From a virus, in the IMG/VR virus record IMGVR_UViG_3300042887_001132, positions 1-35,267 of that record: DNA of 35,267 bases; one strand, given 5' to 3'. This document shows, one piece after another, positions 11,481 through 17,751 of this stretch. How positions within the stretch are numbered: position 1 is the first letter of the stretch; each line of letters begins with the position of its first letter. Under the pieces are notes generated by a model. That model did no database searches, was not told the origin of the DNA, and worked only from the letters and a program-made list of their open reading frames with translations. The position numbers and the translations under genes are program-made.

Positions 11481-12049
11481 ATGTAATCCAACACGCAGAT
11501 GGCATATATGAAATAGAAAATTTCCTAAATGATGAAGAGCAAGAACTATTTATGTCTTCATGCACAGATGATGGATGGGAAGAGTCTCACCCAGGAAACA
11601 TAACTAAGCCAATGACAGATGAAGAGTTTAGTTTAAGAGATAAACTGCTTGCTAGGCTAGGTACTTTTTTTGAAAATGTGGATTCTTTCTCTACTGTTAA
11701 TCGCCTAAGAAGACTAACAACAGGTGAGTTTATGTGGCCTCATATAGATGCTGGAAAGCCTCCAATACTTGCAGACACTGTAACTCCCATAGAAACCCCA
11801 GTAGAGTCAAAGAGTATAGTCTTTGGGGTTGCGATATACCTAAATGACAAGTTTACAGGTGGTGAGTTATCCTACCCAGATATTGAACTAAACATCTATC
11901 CAAAGCCTAGAAGTGCAGTTATTCATGATGCTAAGTTTAACCATGAAGTTAAGACTGTTACCTCTGGAAATAGATATTCTATAACAGCATTTGTTTATGG
12001 TGATGAGACTACCAAGTTTAATGGCCATGCTCAGGATACTAACCAATAG
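11477..12049 (+). CDS. 2OG-Fe(II) oxygenase, prolyl-4-hydroxylase-like (190 aa)
   Basis: 190-residue cupin-fold dioxygenase. The iron ligands are visible: His89-x-Asp91 in WPHIDAG and distal His156 in FNHEV, with Arg166 in GNRYSIT for 2-oxoglutarate. GVAIYLNDKFTGGEL is the usual strand before the second half. Enzymes of this group hydroxylate protein or small-molecule substrates and are frequent in aquatic phages; the substrate here is unknown. Coupled to the FkbM methyltransferase by ATGA, suggesting joint tailoring. Confidence 0.88.
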   Translation: MNVIQHADGIYEIENFLNDEEQELFMSSCTDDGWEESHPGNITKPMTDEEFSLRDKLLARLGTFFENVDSFSTVNRLRRLTTGEFMWPHIDAGKPPILADTVTPIETPVESKSIVFGVAIYLNDKFTGGELSYPDIELNIYPKPRSAVIHDAKFNHEVKTVTSGNRYSITAFVYGDETTKFNGHAQDTNQ

Positions 12050-12061
12050 TGCCCTTTAGGG
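12050..12061. terminator. small palindrome between convergent genes
   Basis: GCCC-TTTA-GGGC directly after the stop of the oxygenase gene, flanked by T/A pairs. Short stem without a T run; may help end both converging units. Confidence 0.4.
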
Positions 12062-12081
12062 CATAGTTAGGTTTACTACTT

Positions 12082-12411
12082 CTATTTTGCGCCGAACTCT
12101 AAAGACTTGTTTATAGCATTATTGACCATGCGGACCAAACCTCGTCTCGTAATTTTTGACACATCGAACGTCTCCGTATACCCACCTTGAGGCATATCTG
12201 CCTTGCTTAGGAAGTGTCCGTACTTAGTCCTTAGTGTGTCTAATACTGCTGACTCTACTGCTCTTGCCTGATCCCGTTCGGAAAACCACCAATACTTGAT
12301 TAGGATCCATCCCTTCTGCCTGTGGCTTGCAAACCTTCTGCCAGACACATCTGATATACCTATCTTAACAGCCTTATGCACAGGGCTATAGAGTATATAT
12401 AGTAGGGTCAT
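12082..12411 (-). CDS. GIY-YIG-like (T5orf172-type) nuclease-domain protein (109 aa)
   Basis: 109-residue protein MTLLYILYSPVHKAVKIGIS...RRFASH: the YILY...VKIGIS...R pattern is that of the T5orf172 / Mug113 branch of GIY-YIG domains, with YGHF and ETFDVS near the C-terminus. Such stand-alone domains behave like mobile nucleases in phages. ATG at 12411 is chosen because TATAAT lies exactly 6 nt upstream on this strand (leaderless); the frame is open up to 12441. It is the only minus-strand gene between 10.9 and 17.7 kb, consistent with insertion. Confidence 0.7.
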   Translation of the reverse strand: MTLLYILYSPVHKAVKIGISDVSGRRFASHRQKGWILIKYWWFSERDQARAVESAVLDTLRTKYGHFLSKADMPQGGYTETFDVSKITRRGLVRMVNNAINKSLEFGAK

Positions 12412-12417
12412 GTATCT

Positions 12418-12453
12418 ATTATACTTGACATACCGTGCCAAATATGGGATACT
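12418..12453. promoter_or_regulatory. divergent overlapping promoters
   Basis: Minus strand: TATAAT (12423-12418) for the GIY-YIG gene. Plus strand: TTGACATACCGTGCCAAA begins at 12425, with 17 bp between TTGACA and GATACT (12448-12453), 5 nt before the ATG at 12459. The same 18-mer recurs at the promoter at 15665. Confidence 0.65.
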
Positions 12454-12458
12454 TAGGT

Positions 12459-12602
12459 ATGACTAATCAAGAGATATCTGACCTGCTTAACAAAGAATCA
12501 TATCGTGTCTGGGACACTGCTAAGGTAATTAAGAATCAGGACTACCATGATGGCCTAGTCAAGGGTTTAAAGATGGCTGCTCAGTATGTGGCTAAACTAT
12601 GA
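12459..12602 (+). CDS. small unknown protein, near-leaderless (47 aa)
   Basis: 47-residue protein MTNQEISDLLNKESYRVWDT..., probably all helical. Promoter GATACT lies 5 nt upstream. Overlaps the next gene as ATGA. Function unknown. Confidence 0.65.
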   Translation: MTNQEISDLLNKESYRVWDTAKVIKNQDYHDGLVKGLKMAAQYVAKL

Positions 12603-12811
12603 TTACAAACATGGAAATACCAGACCCGTTTACTGCTTTTCGCATAGCCAAATATGAAAAGCAAAAGTATGGGGCTAGATATGATTTCTTCTCTGGTGAA
12701 TGGGATGTTAACTGTGGTGCTTGTGGAGAACTTATTAATGCTAATACCCGCAAACTTTTAACCAAGATTCGCCTATACCATACAAGAAATGAGTGCCTCA
12801 ATGGATACTGA
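12599..12811 (+). CDS. zinc-finger-like protein (70 aa)
   Basis: 70-residue protein. The C-terminal half holds CGAC (about residues 39-42) then HTRNEC about 19 residues later, a CxxC...HxxxxC zinc finger. Basic, so possibly DNA or RNA binding. Overlaps both neighbours by a few bases. Confidence 0.65.
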   Translation: MITNMEIPDPFTAFRIAKYEKQKYGARYDFFSGEWDVNCGACGELINANTRKLLTKIRLYHTRNECLNGY

Positions 12812-12923
12812 AGAAACTTTTGATCAAGAGTTTAGCGTTGAAGACATTACGAACGCCATAGTTAATCAGGCTAAGGCTGAAGTTAGGTCTAAGTTTGGTA
12901 ACAAGAAGAGGCATAGACAGTGA
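12801..12923 (+). CDS. small unknown protein (40 aa)
   Basis: 40-residue protein MDTEETFDQEFSVEDITNAI... with an acidic first half and basic end (RSKFGNKKRHRQ). Overlaps the previous gene by 11 nt and the next by 4 nt (GTGA). Function unknown. Confidence 0.55.
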   Translation: MDTEETFDQEFSVEDITNAIVNQAKAEVRSKFGNKKRHRQ

Positions 12924-13021
12924 TCTGTAAAACCTGCGGGATGGACAAAGAAAACATTAACTACTGGGATACCCATCAAACTATGAGTGATTACAAGGTG
13001 TGGTGTGCCAAGAGACTGTAG
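12920..13021 (+). CDS. possible 33-aa CxxC protein
   Basis: GTG-started frame reading VICKTCGMDKENINYWDTH.., with CKTC and a later WCAK, a possible zinc knuckle. GTGA overlap with the previous gene supports it; it overlaps the next frame by 35 nt, which weakens it. Confidence 0.45.
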   Translation: MICKTCGMDKENINYWDTHQTMSDYKVWCAKRL

Positions 13022-13250
13022 TTCGCTTACTAAAAAGGGTGCTCCATGTAAATATAAAGTAGAGGACTGGAGATTGGCAGATAAGTGCCATATTCATGAT
13101 CCAAACGGCATATTTAGACAGCAGGTTAAAAATGGTGTGCACAGAAAGCCAAAGAATAAAGGTAGGGAATGCGAACATACTTGGTATATGCGTGAGGATG
13201 GTATACAATGTATAAAGTGTTTAGTTTTATGGGAAAAGGGGATGGAATGA
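12987..13250 (+). CDS. cysteine/histidine-rich conserved phage protein (87 aa)
   Basis: 87 residues with two metal-site candidates: N-terminal CSSLTKKGAPCKYKV...DKCHIHDP (C..LTKKGxPC.....C.xH, a recurrent phage motif) and C-terminal CEHTWYMREDGIQCIKC. Basic in between, suggesting nucleic-acid contact. The start is uncertain: GTG at 12987 keeps an extra Cys, while GTG at 13005 has AAGG at a better distance. Coupled to the next gene by ATGA. Confidence 0.7.
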   Translation: MITRCGVPRDCSSLTKKGAPCKYKVEDWRLADKCHIHDPNGIFRQQVKNGVHRKPKNKGRECEHTWYMREDGIQCIKCLVLWEKGME

Positions 13251-13324
13251 TAGAGTTTGCTCTTGGTTTGCTTGGTGGTTTTATTCTGGCTGCCGTTCTT
13301 ATCTGGTTTGCACTAGGAGAATAA
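13247..13324 (+). CDS. 25-aa single-span membrane protein
   Basis: MIEFALGLLGGFILAAVLIW then FALGE: one transmembrane helix with an acidic N-terminal residue. AAAAGGGGA precedes the ATG; ATGA and TAATG overlaps on each side support translation. Function unknown. Confidence 0.55.
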   Translation: MIEFALGLLGGFILAAVLIWFALGE

Positions 13325-13446
13325 TGAAAGAGCCTAAGATTACACAGATGGACTGGCGTAGCCTAGGTTACTGGCCTGTATGGAAAGATGGAAAGAAAGT
13401 GTGGGTACCTAAAGATAAGATAAACACTGATGATAAACAAGTTTAA
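13324..13446 (+). CDS. small basic unknown protein (40 aa)
   Basis: 40 residues, MKEPKITQMDWRSLGYWPVW, then a Lys-rich tail. TAATG overlap with the previous gene. No domain recognised. Confidence 0.55.
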   Translation: MKEPKITQMDWRSLGYWPVWKDGKKVWVPKDKINTDDKQV

Positions 13447-13464
13447 TCATGATATAATGATTAT

Positions 13465-13590
13465 ATGAAAAAATCTAAATGCTTCTTCTGCACTAAAGAT
13501 GCGACACATTTTGATATAGTCGTAAACCACAATGACTACATTGTTGCAGACGTATGCTTAGACCACCTATCTATGGGCCTTGTGTCCTAA
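13465..13590 (+). CDS. small zinc-binding protein, leaderless (41 aa)
   Basis: 41 residues, MKKSKCFFCTKDATHFDIVV...DVCLDHL: CxxC....H plus C..H, a compact zinc site resembling a treble-clef fragment. TATAAT with 6 nt to the ATG. The next ATG follows its TAA directly. Confidence 0.65.
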   Translation: MKKSKCFFCTKDATHFDIVVNHNDYIVADVCLDHLSMGLVS

Positions 13591-13821
13591 ATGAATAAGA
13601 GAATACTTAAAGATGGATCAGAAGTTGAGTCTTTTGATAAGCCAGTTGAATTAATTATACATACCAAGGCTCCCCAAAAATGGAAATTAACTGACCTTGA
13701 GACAGGCGAAGAGTACCTTGGATCTGAAATAGGTACAGGCTTTGCAGAAATATTACGAACAAAAGTTTCATCTGGCAAAATAGGCACTTGGGTAAAAACC
13801 AAGGGCAAGCAGTTTGACTAA
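13591..13821 (+). CDS. small unknown protein (76 aa)
   Basis: 76-residue protein, likely beta-rich (KWKLTDLETGEEYLGSE), no cysteine or membrane span. It starts directly after the preceding stop, with no ribosome site of its own, so coupled translation is likely. Confidence 0.65.
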   Translation: MNKRILKDGSEVESFDKPVELIIHTKAPQKWKLTDLETGEEYLGSEIGTGFAEILRTKVSSGKIGTWVKTKGKQFD

Positions 13822-13848
13822 ACCACTACTTTAAGGTATACTGTTTAT

Positions 13849-14133
13849 ATGGAACAATGGATTAACGACTATGCCTCATGGGTGCTTGCTCTAAGTGGTG
13901 TTGCTGCAATTTATTTTGTCGGCAGAAAACAAATATGGGCATGGATCTGGGCTACTTTTAATGAGGCTATGTGGATTTACTATGCCTTAGTAACCAAGCA
14001 GTATGGGTTTATCTTTGCTGCTATTGCTTACTCTGTTGTTTATATTAGATCATATAGACACTGGAAAGATTTAGAAAAAGAACAGTTGTCTTGGAGAAGT
14101 TTTACTCAACTAATATGGAAGGATAACAAGTAA
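13849..14133 (+). CDS. PnuC-like membrane protein, leaderless (94 aa)
   Basis: 94-residue protein with three hydrophobic segments (about residues 10-25, 30-50, 52-70) and the pattern NEAMWIYYALVTKQYGFIFA, which recalls PnuC-type nicotinamide riboside transporters and a family of short actinophage membrane proteins. It is less than half the length of PnuC, so transport alone is doubtful. TATACT plus 6 nt to the ATG. TAATG to the next gene. Confidence 0.65.
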   Translation: MEQWINDYASWVLALSGVAAIYFVGRKQIWAWIWATFNEAMWIYYALVTKQYGFIFAAIAYSVVYIRSYRHWKDLEKEQLSWRSFTQLIWKDNK

Positions 14134-14222
14134 TGATTAGTGCTTTATTTTTAATACCTACTTTTATTGCAGGCTATTTAGCATGCTATTTTATAATGAC
14201 ATACAAAGTAGATCAAAACTAA
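14133..14222 (+). CDS. 29-aa single-span membrane protein
   Basis: MISALFLIPTFIAGYLACYF, then IMTYKVDQN: one transmembrane helix. Coupled by TAATG to the PnuC-like gene, so it may be its partner. Confidence 0.5.
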   Translation: MISALFLIPTFIAGYLACYFIMTYKVDQN

Positions 14223-14237
14223 TAGTTGGAGGATGTA

Positions 14238-14411
14238 ATGAGTATTGATGAAATGATGCTTAGAGAAGAAATTGCCAGAGAGATTGAAGCCCTTCCTGTT
14301 GAAACATCAGTTACAAATGCATTAGGTATGCGTATTGCTGCTGCAAAAGTGGCAAGAGGAGAAGGTAATTATGTTACAAGTATGTTTGAAAACCAAATGG
14401 ACTTTGAGTAA
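14238..14411 (+). CDS. small helical unknown protein (57 aa)
   Basis: 57-residue acidic helical protein (MMLREEIAREIEALPVETSV). GGAGG 6 nt before the ATG at 14238 decides the start over TTG at 14226. I recall similar short phage proteins that contain MRIAAAKVARGE; the function is unknown. Confidence 0.65.
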   Translation: MSIDEMMLREEIAREIEALPVETSVTNALGMRIAAAKVARGEGNYVTSMFENQMDFE

Positions 14412-14414
14412 TAT

Positions 14415-14711
14415 ATGACACGAACAACAAAGATAGAGAAAACCAGAATCTGGCCACTAAGAGTTATAGGTAACATTTGTGGTGGGTTTGCTGGTAACCA
14501 TTTGTTTAAGGCTATGCTTTTAGATGAAGATGGTGATAATGGTTGGCGTTATAAGTACCACGGAAAAATGTGGGTTATTCTTAACAAACCTTACAAACTT
14601 TGGGGGACATACTATGAACTTGATATCAAGGGTATGAAAGATGACCTACAAGGCTCAGGATGGGATGATTACGATGAGTTTGGTAAAGCCTACTGGGATA
14701 AAGATGAGTAG
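14415..14711 (+). CDS. unknown phage protein (98 aa)
   Basis: 98-residue protein with several Gly and aromatic residues (KYHGKMWVILNKPYKLWGTYYELD), probably beta-rich. Basic N-terminus, acidic C-terminus. Overlaps the next small gene by 8 nt. Function unknown. Confidence 0.65.
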   Translation: MTRTTKIEKTRIWPLRVIGNICGGFAGNHLFKAMLLDEDGDNGWRYKYHGKMWVILNKPYKLWGTYYELDIKGMKDDLQGSGWDDYDEFGKAYWDKDE

Positions 14712-14808
14712 GATCCTTGTTTGTCCTGTTTGTAAAAAAGAATGGGACCTTCGATGGGGAATTATGGCTAATGAATCTATGTCTAGACACATGAAGGAAC
14801 ACCAATGA
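14704..14808 (+). CDS. single C2H2 zinc-finger microprotein (34 aa)
   Basis: 34 residues: CPVC at about 7-10, then HMKEH near the C-terminus, i.e. C-x2-C-x17-H-x3-H. A stand-alone C2H2-like finger with basic and aromatic residues between. Overlaps both neighbours (ATGA with the phosphatase gene). Confidence 0.6.
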   Translation: MSRILVCPVCKKEWDLRWGIMANESMSRHMKEHQ

Positions 14809-15254
14809 AACCTCTTGCATACATCTTTGACGTAGATGGAACTCTAGCCAATGTAGATCCATACCTTCACCATGTTCGTGGCTCTAATAAGGACTATGAG
14901 GCTTTTCATGAGGCTTCTATCGATGCCCTGCCAAATATAGAAGTAGTTGAAATGTTAAATCATGCTTTCTTTGATCAGATGCATGTAATTATTGTTACTT
15001 CAAGAAAAGAAAAGTGGCGTGGCCTAACCTCTTATTGGCTTGCTAAAAACGATATTGGGCATCACGCACTATACATGCGTAGCGACGAAGACGATAGACC
15101 AGACTATGAAGTAAAAAAAGATATCTTACTTAAGATTAAGAAACATTGGAATGTTATCCATGCAGTAGATGACAACCCTAATGTAATTAAACTATGGGAA
15201 CAATATGGAATTCCTACTACCAAGATTGGTACTTGGGATGGAGATAAGTCTTGA
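14805..15254 (+). CDS. HAD-family phosphatase, Pnk 3'-phosphatase-like (149 aa)
   Basis: 149-residue HAD-superfamily enzyme: motif I IFDVDGTLANV with Asp9 (nucleophile) and Asp11; motif II VIIVTSRKEKWR; Lys in YEVKKDIL (motif III); motif IV HAVDDNPNVIKLW. The short cap and RKEKWR resemble the 3'-phosphatase half of phage polynucleotide kinases (PseT), but no kinase domain is present. A role in RNA-end or nucleotide processing near the tRNA cluster is inference. Confidence 0.8.
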   Translation: MKPLAYIFDVDGTLANVDPYLHHVRGSNKDYEAFHEASIDALPNIEVVEMLNHAFFDQMHVIIVTSRKEKWRGLTSYWLAKNDIGHHALYMRSDEDDRPDYEVKKDILLKIKKHWNVIHAVDDNPNVIKLWEQYGIPTTKIGTWDGDKS

Positions 15255-15279
15255 CTTATAACGAAGAGAATGGTATGAT
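15251..15279 (+). promoter_or_regulatory. leaderless promoter for 15286
   Basis: TTGACT (15251-15256), 17 bp, TATGAT (15274-15279), then 6 nt to the ATG. Confidence 0.7.
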
Positions 15280-15285
15280 TAGTCT

Positions 15286-15423
15286 ATGAGCAATAGAGTT
15301 AAAAAGATTTATAAGTGTAGTGAATGCGAAACTATGATTACGATCATAACTAGAGTTCACGAACTTCCAGAGTCCATCATCTGTCCTTGTGACAGCGTAG
15401 CAGAAAATCAGGGTGCAAAGTGA
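15286..15423 (+). CDS. zinc-ribbon protein, leaderless (45 aa)
   Basis: 45 residues with CSEC (about 10-13) and CPC (about 33-35): a short zinc ribbon. Strong -35/-10 and 6-nt spacing define the start. GTGA overlap with the next gene. Confidence 0.65.
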   Translation: MSNRVKKIYKCSECETMITIITRVHELPESIICPCDSVAENQGAK

Positions 15424-15581
15424 AAAAGTCTAACAACAAAGTATCTCAGCATAAGATTAAAAGAGCAGAGAAGAACAAGAAAAGAATACAAGATAAGCCT
15501 TATTTATCTAAGTTTGAAAGAAAACTTATTGCTAAAAGAGAAGAAATTATTGCTGCTGCTTTAAGACCTGTTTCAAAGTAA
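15420..15581 (+). CDS. very basic small protein (53 aa)
   Basis: 53 residues with about 19 Lys or Arg, helical (KIKRAEKNKKRIQ ... FERKLIAKREEIIAAAL). GTG start overlapping the previous stop. Probably binds nucleic acid. Followed immediately by a tRNA. Confidence 0.55.
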   Translation: MKKSNNKVSQHKIKRAEKNKKRIQDKPYLSKFERKLIAKREEIIAAALRPVSK

Positions 15582-15588
15582 AATACGG

Positions 15589-15663
15589 GCACCAGTAGCC
15601 AAGTTGGTTAAGGCACCGAACTCATAATTCGGCTATTCGTAGGTTCAAGTCCTACCTGGTGTA
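15589..15663 (+). tRNA. tRNA with anticodon CAT (Met or Ile2)
   Basis: Acceptor GCACCAG with CTGGTGT (first pair G:T), D arm GCC...GGC, anticodon loop CTCATAA, T arm GTAGG-TTCAAGT-CCTAC. Not an initiator (first pair is not the C:A mismatch). Elongator Met or lysidine-modified Ile cannot be decided by eye. Confidence 0.88.
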
Positions 15664-15664
15664 C

Positions 15665-15693
15665 TTGACATACCGTGCCAAAATCGGTATAAT
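15665..15693 (+). promoter_or_regulatory. strong promoter TTGACATACCGTGCC...TATAAT
   Basis: TTGACA (15665-15670), 17 bp, TATAAT (15688-15693). TTGACATACCGTGCCAAA is identical to the promoter at 12425, pointing to a shared operator inside the spacer. Begins 1 nt after the tRNA. Confidence 0.8.
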
Positions 15694-15722
15694 TATCATA
15701 TAACTACTAACAAAGGATTAAA

Positions 15723-16352
15723 ATGTCGGACCTTTTTATTATTCTGTACCTACTAAGTTTAATTGCTATGGTTGTAGCAATTGTTAAAAGAAAGACTATC
15801 TCCAAATCACTACTGGCATTTGCAGTAGTTCTGCCCACAATTCTTTTTATTGCAATTGGTGCTACACTTCCACCAACAGTAGAAAAAGAAAAGATTATTG
15901 AGACAACAGCAAAAGAAGTTCAGTCTGCATTAGAAGAGCCAAAGAATGAAAATAAAGACCCCATTGAGGAATTTAGAAAAAATGTTCAGTCTGAGTTAGA
16001 TGTAGATGTCTACGTAAGTTATAGCAAATCTGATTGCGTACTCGTAAAGTTTCCAATCTCTGACAACTTATTCAAAGACTCAAGAATTCGTGGTGGTCAA
16101 AGAGATATGATCGCTATCCTTACTGAGTATAAAAAAATGGTGTGGGATAAGAATGCCTCTGCATGCATTACTGGAACATTCCCATCAGTAGACCAGTATG
16201 GAAATATAAATCAAAAAGAGCCAGCAATGATGATAACGGTTGATTACAAGACACTTATGAAGATGAATTTAGGCAATATGGCTGACAACCCAGCACTTCT
16301 TGATAACTATGATTTATACTCTTACATCTTGTTCCCATACATGCGTGGATAG
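15723..16352 (+). CDS. membrane-anchored unknown protein (209 aa)
   Basis: 209-residue protein with two N-terminal transmembrane segments (about residues 3-22 and 30-50), a charged linker (EKEKIIETTAKEV), and a soluble domain from about 75 on with two Cys (SDCVLVKF and ASACITG) that could form a disulfide outside the membrane. AAAGGA precedes the ATG. No family recognised. It might be a superinfection or envelope-acting protein; that is a guess. Confidence 0.7.
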   Translation: MSDLFIILYLLSLIAMVVAIVKRKTISKSLLAFAVVLPTILFIAIGATLPPTVEKEKIIETTAKEVQSALEEPKNENKDPIEEFRKNVQSELDVDVYVSYSKSDCVLVKFPISDNLFKDSRIRGGQRDMIAILTEYKKMVWDKNASACITGTFPSVDQYGNINQKEPAMMITVDYKTLMKMNLGNMADNPALLDNYDLYSYILFPYMRG

Positions 16353-16398
16353 TATATAATATATAAAAATTGCGGTATATAAAAATATAGCAAGGTTT

Positions 16399-16472
16399 AC
16401 ATCTGTAACTCAGTTGGTTAGAGTACCTGCCTTATATGCAGAGAGCCGAAGGTTCAAGTCCTTCCAGATGTA
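16399..16472 (+). tRNA. tRNA-Ile (anticodon TAT)
   Basis: Acceptor ACATCTG with CAGATGT, anticodon loop CTTATAT, T arm GAAGG-TTCAAGT-CCTTC. Would read AUA, a codon often enriched in A+T-rich phages. The first anticodon-stem pair is mismatched (C:A). Confidence 0.85.
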
Positions 16473-16476
16473 CCAG

Positions 16477-16548
16477 ATCTCTGTAACTCAGCGGAAGAGT
16501 GACACCCTTCTAAGGTGTAGGTCGTAGGTTCGAATCCTACCAGGGATG
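16477..16548 (+). tRNA. tRNA-Arg (anticodon TCT)
   Basis: Acceptor ATCTCTG with CAGGGAT, anticodon loop CTTCTAA, T arm GTAGG-TTCGAAT-CCTAC. Reads AGA, used by many genes of the right half but absent from the DUF932 gene. Confidence 0.88.
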
Positions 16549-16553
16549 CGTGG

Positions 16554-16632
16554 TATAATTATTAGGTGACAATATAGTCGCTATGTTTATGTCGGGAAAC
16601 ATTTTCGTAGCGTGTTGCAACACTATATTGTC
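16554..16632 (+). ncRNA. candidate structured RNA upstream of ahpC
   Basis: TATAAT (16554-16559), 6 nt, predicted start at G16566. Then GACAATATAG (16568-16577) pairs perfectly with CTATATTGTC (16623-16632). Inside are a 7-bp stem CGCTATG/CGTAGCG topped by ATGT-CGGGAA-ACAT, and a second small hairpin TGTTGCAACA (16613-16622): a three-way junction. It may be a regulatory 5' leader of ahpC or an independent small RNA. No known riboswitch class recognised. The ahpC ATG follows 38 nt later with its own AAAGGTAAG. Confidence 0.55.
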
Positions 16633-16670
16633 CTTAAATTTGTTTCACTAACTAAAAGAAAAGGTAAGAA

Positions 16671-17207
16671 ATGAAAACTATCGGAGATAAGTTAGGCAAC
16701 TTTGCTGTAACTGGAGTAAAGCCTGGAGCATTAACATATGATGATTCATCATTTGAAGTACTAACACAGGATTCATTTCCTGGAAAGTGGAAGATCATTG
16801 TATTTTATCCAAAGGACTTTACATTTGTATGTCCAACAGAAATTGTTGCATACGATGCACTTGTAAATGACTTTAATGACCGTGATGCAGTATTGATGAC
16901 TGGATCAGTTGATAATGAATTCTGTAAGGTTGCTTGGAGAAATGCTCATGATGATCTTAAGAAGACAAACTCGTGGTCATTTGCAGATACTGCTCACCAA
17001 CTTGCTGGAGACCTTGGCATTCATCACTCATCTGGTGTAACATACCGTGCAACATTTATTGTTGACCCAGAGAACACCATCCAACACATTACAGTAAATA
17101 ACCTAGATGTAGGTCGTAGTGCAGATGAGGCACTTCGTGTACTTGATGCACTACAAACTGGGGAACTTTGTGCATGCAATAGACCTTTGGGTGGAGACAC
17201 ACTATAA
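16671..17207 (+). CDS. ahpC: AhpC-type peroxiredoxin (178 aa)
   Basis: 178-residue 2-Cys peroxiredoxin. Peroxidatic Cys54 lies in FYPKDFTFVCPTEI; C-terminal Cys167 and Cys169 (ELCACNRP) are resolving-cysteine candidates as in actinobacterial AhpC. Reduces hydrogen peroxide, organic peroxides and peroxynitrite in the cytoplasm. Full length, no lesion. One-base overlap with ahpD (TAATG), the arrangement known from actinobacteria, where AhpD recycles AhpC. A complete ahpC-ahpD pair on a phage is unusual; likely host-derived. Confidence 0.95.
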   Translation: MKTIGDKLGNFAVTGVKPGALTYDDSSFEVLTQDSFPGKWKIIVFYPKDFTFVCPTEIVAYDALVNDFNDRDAVLMTGSVDNEFCKVAWRNAHDDLKKTNSWSFADTAHQLAGDLGIHHSSGVTYRATFIVDPENTIQHITVNNLDVGRSADEALRVLDALQTGELCACNRPLGGDTL

Positions 17208-17719
17208 TGTCATGGGTTGGTCAGTTAAATGAAAACCTTCCAGAATATGCAAAGGATATTAGACTAAATCTTGATGCAGTGATTAATAGATCTACTATTG
17301 ATCCTGAACAGGCTTTGTATCTTTCTATTGCTGCAGCATTTTCTACTGGTAACTCAAAACTTCTCACCTTCTTAGTTGCAAACGCAACCGATGAAGTAGA
17401 AAAGAATGCTGCTCTTGCTGCAGGATCTATTATGGCTCAGAATAATGTTTGGTATCCATATGTTGAAATGGCAGATGATGCAAACCTTAAGGGACTTCCA
17501 GCACAACTTAGAATGAACGCCATTACCTCTCATGGTGGAACAACAAAGGGCAAGTTTGAAGCATATTCACTTGCCTCATCTATTGTTGGTAAGTGTCATT
17601 TCTGTGTTAAAGCACACTATGAAACATTAAAGCAAGAAGGATACAGCGTTGAACAGTTGCGTGATATCGGAAGAATTGCAGCAACGATGAATGCTTTATC
17701 GAAGATACTTTCTGCTTAA
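17207..17719 (+). CDS. ahpD: AhpD-type alkylhydroperoxidase (170 aa)
   Basis: 170-residue all-helical AhpD. The CxxC is Cys130-HF-Cys133 with His137 and upstream Glu118 (KFEAYSLASSIVGKCHFC), the catalytic set of the family. In mycobacteria AhpD links AhpC to lipoamide-dependent reduction (established knowledge). Normal length. Ends the plus-strand block; hairpin copy G follows 8 nt after the stop and the opposite-strand sulfotransferase converges on it. Confidence 0.93.
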   Translation: MSWVGQLNENLPEYAKDIRLNLDAVINRSTIDPEQALYLSIAAAFSTGNSKLLTFLVANATDEVEKNAALAAGSIMAQNNVWYPYVEMADDANLKGLPAQLRMNAITSHGGTTKGKFEAYSLASSIVGKCHFCVKAHYETLKQEGYSVEQLRDIGRIAATMNALSKILSA

Positions 17720-17726
17720 TAAAAGT

Positions 17727-17751
17727 CCTGGGTATGACTTAAAACTACCCT
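17727..17751 (+). repeat. 25-nt mini-hairpin element, copy G (covaried stem)
   Basis: CCT + GGGTA + TGACTTAAAAC + TACCC. Both stem strands differ from copies A-F yet pair perfectly, which is direct covariation. It sits between converging ahpD and sulfotransferase genes. Confidence 0.8.

Noticed and set aside
12987-13021. programmed frameshift joining 12920 and 12987 frames
   Set aside because: The overlap is 35 nt, but there is no slippery heptamer and both parts make sense as separate cysteine-rich peptides.
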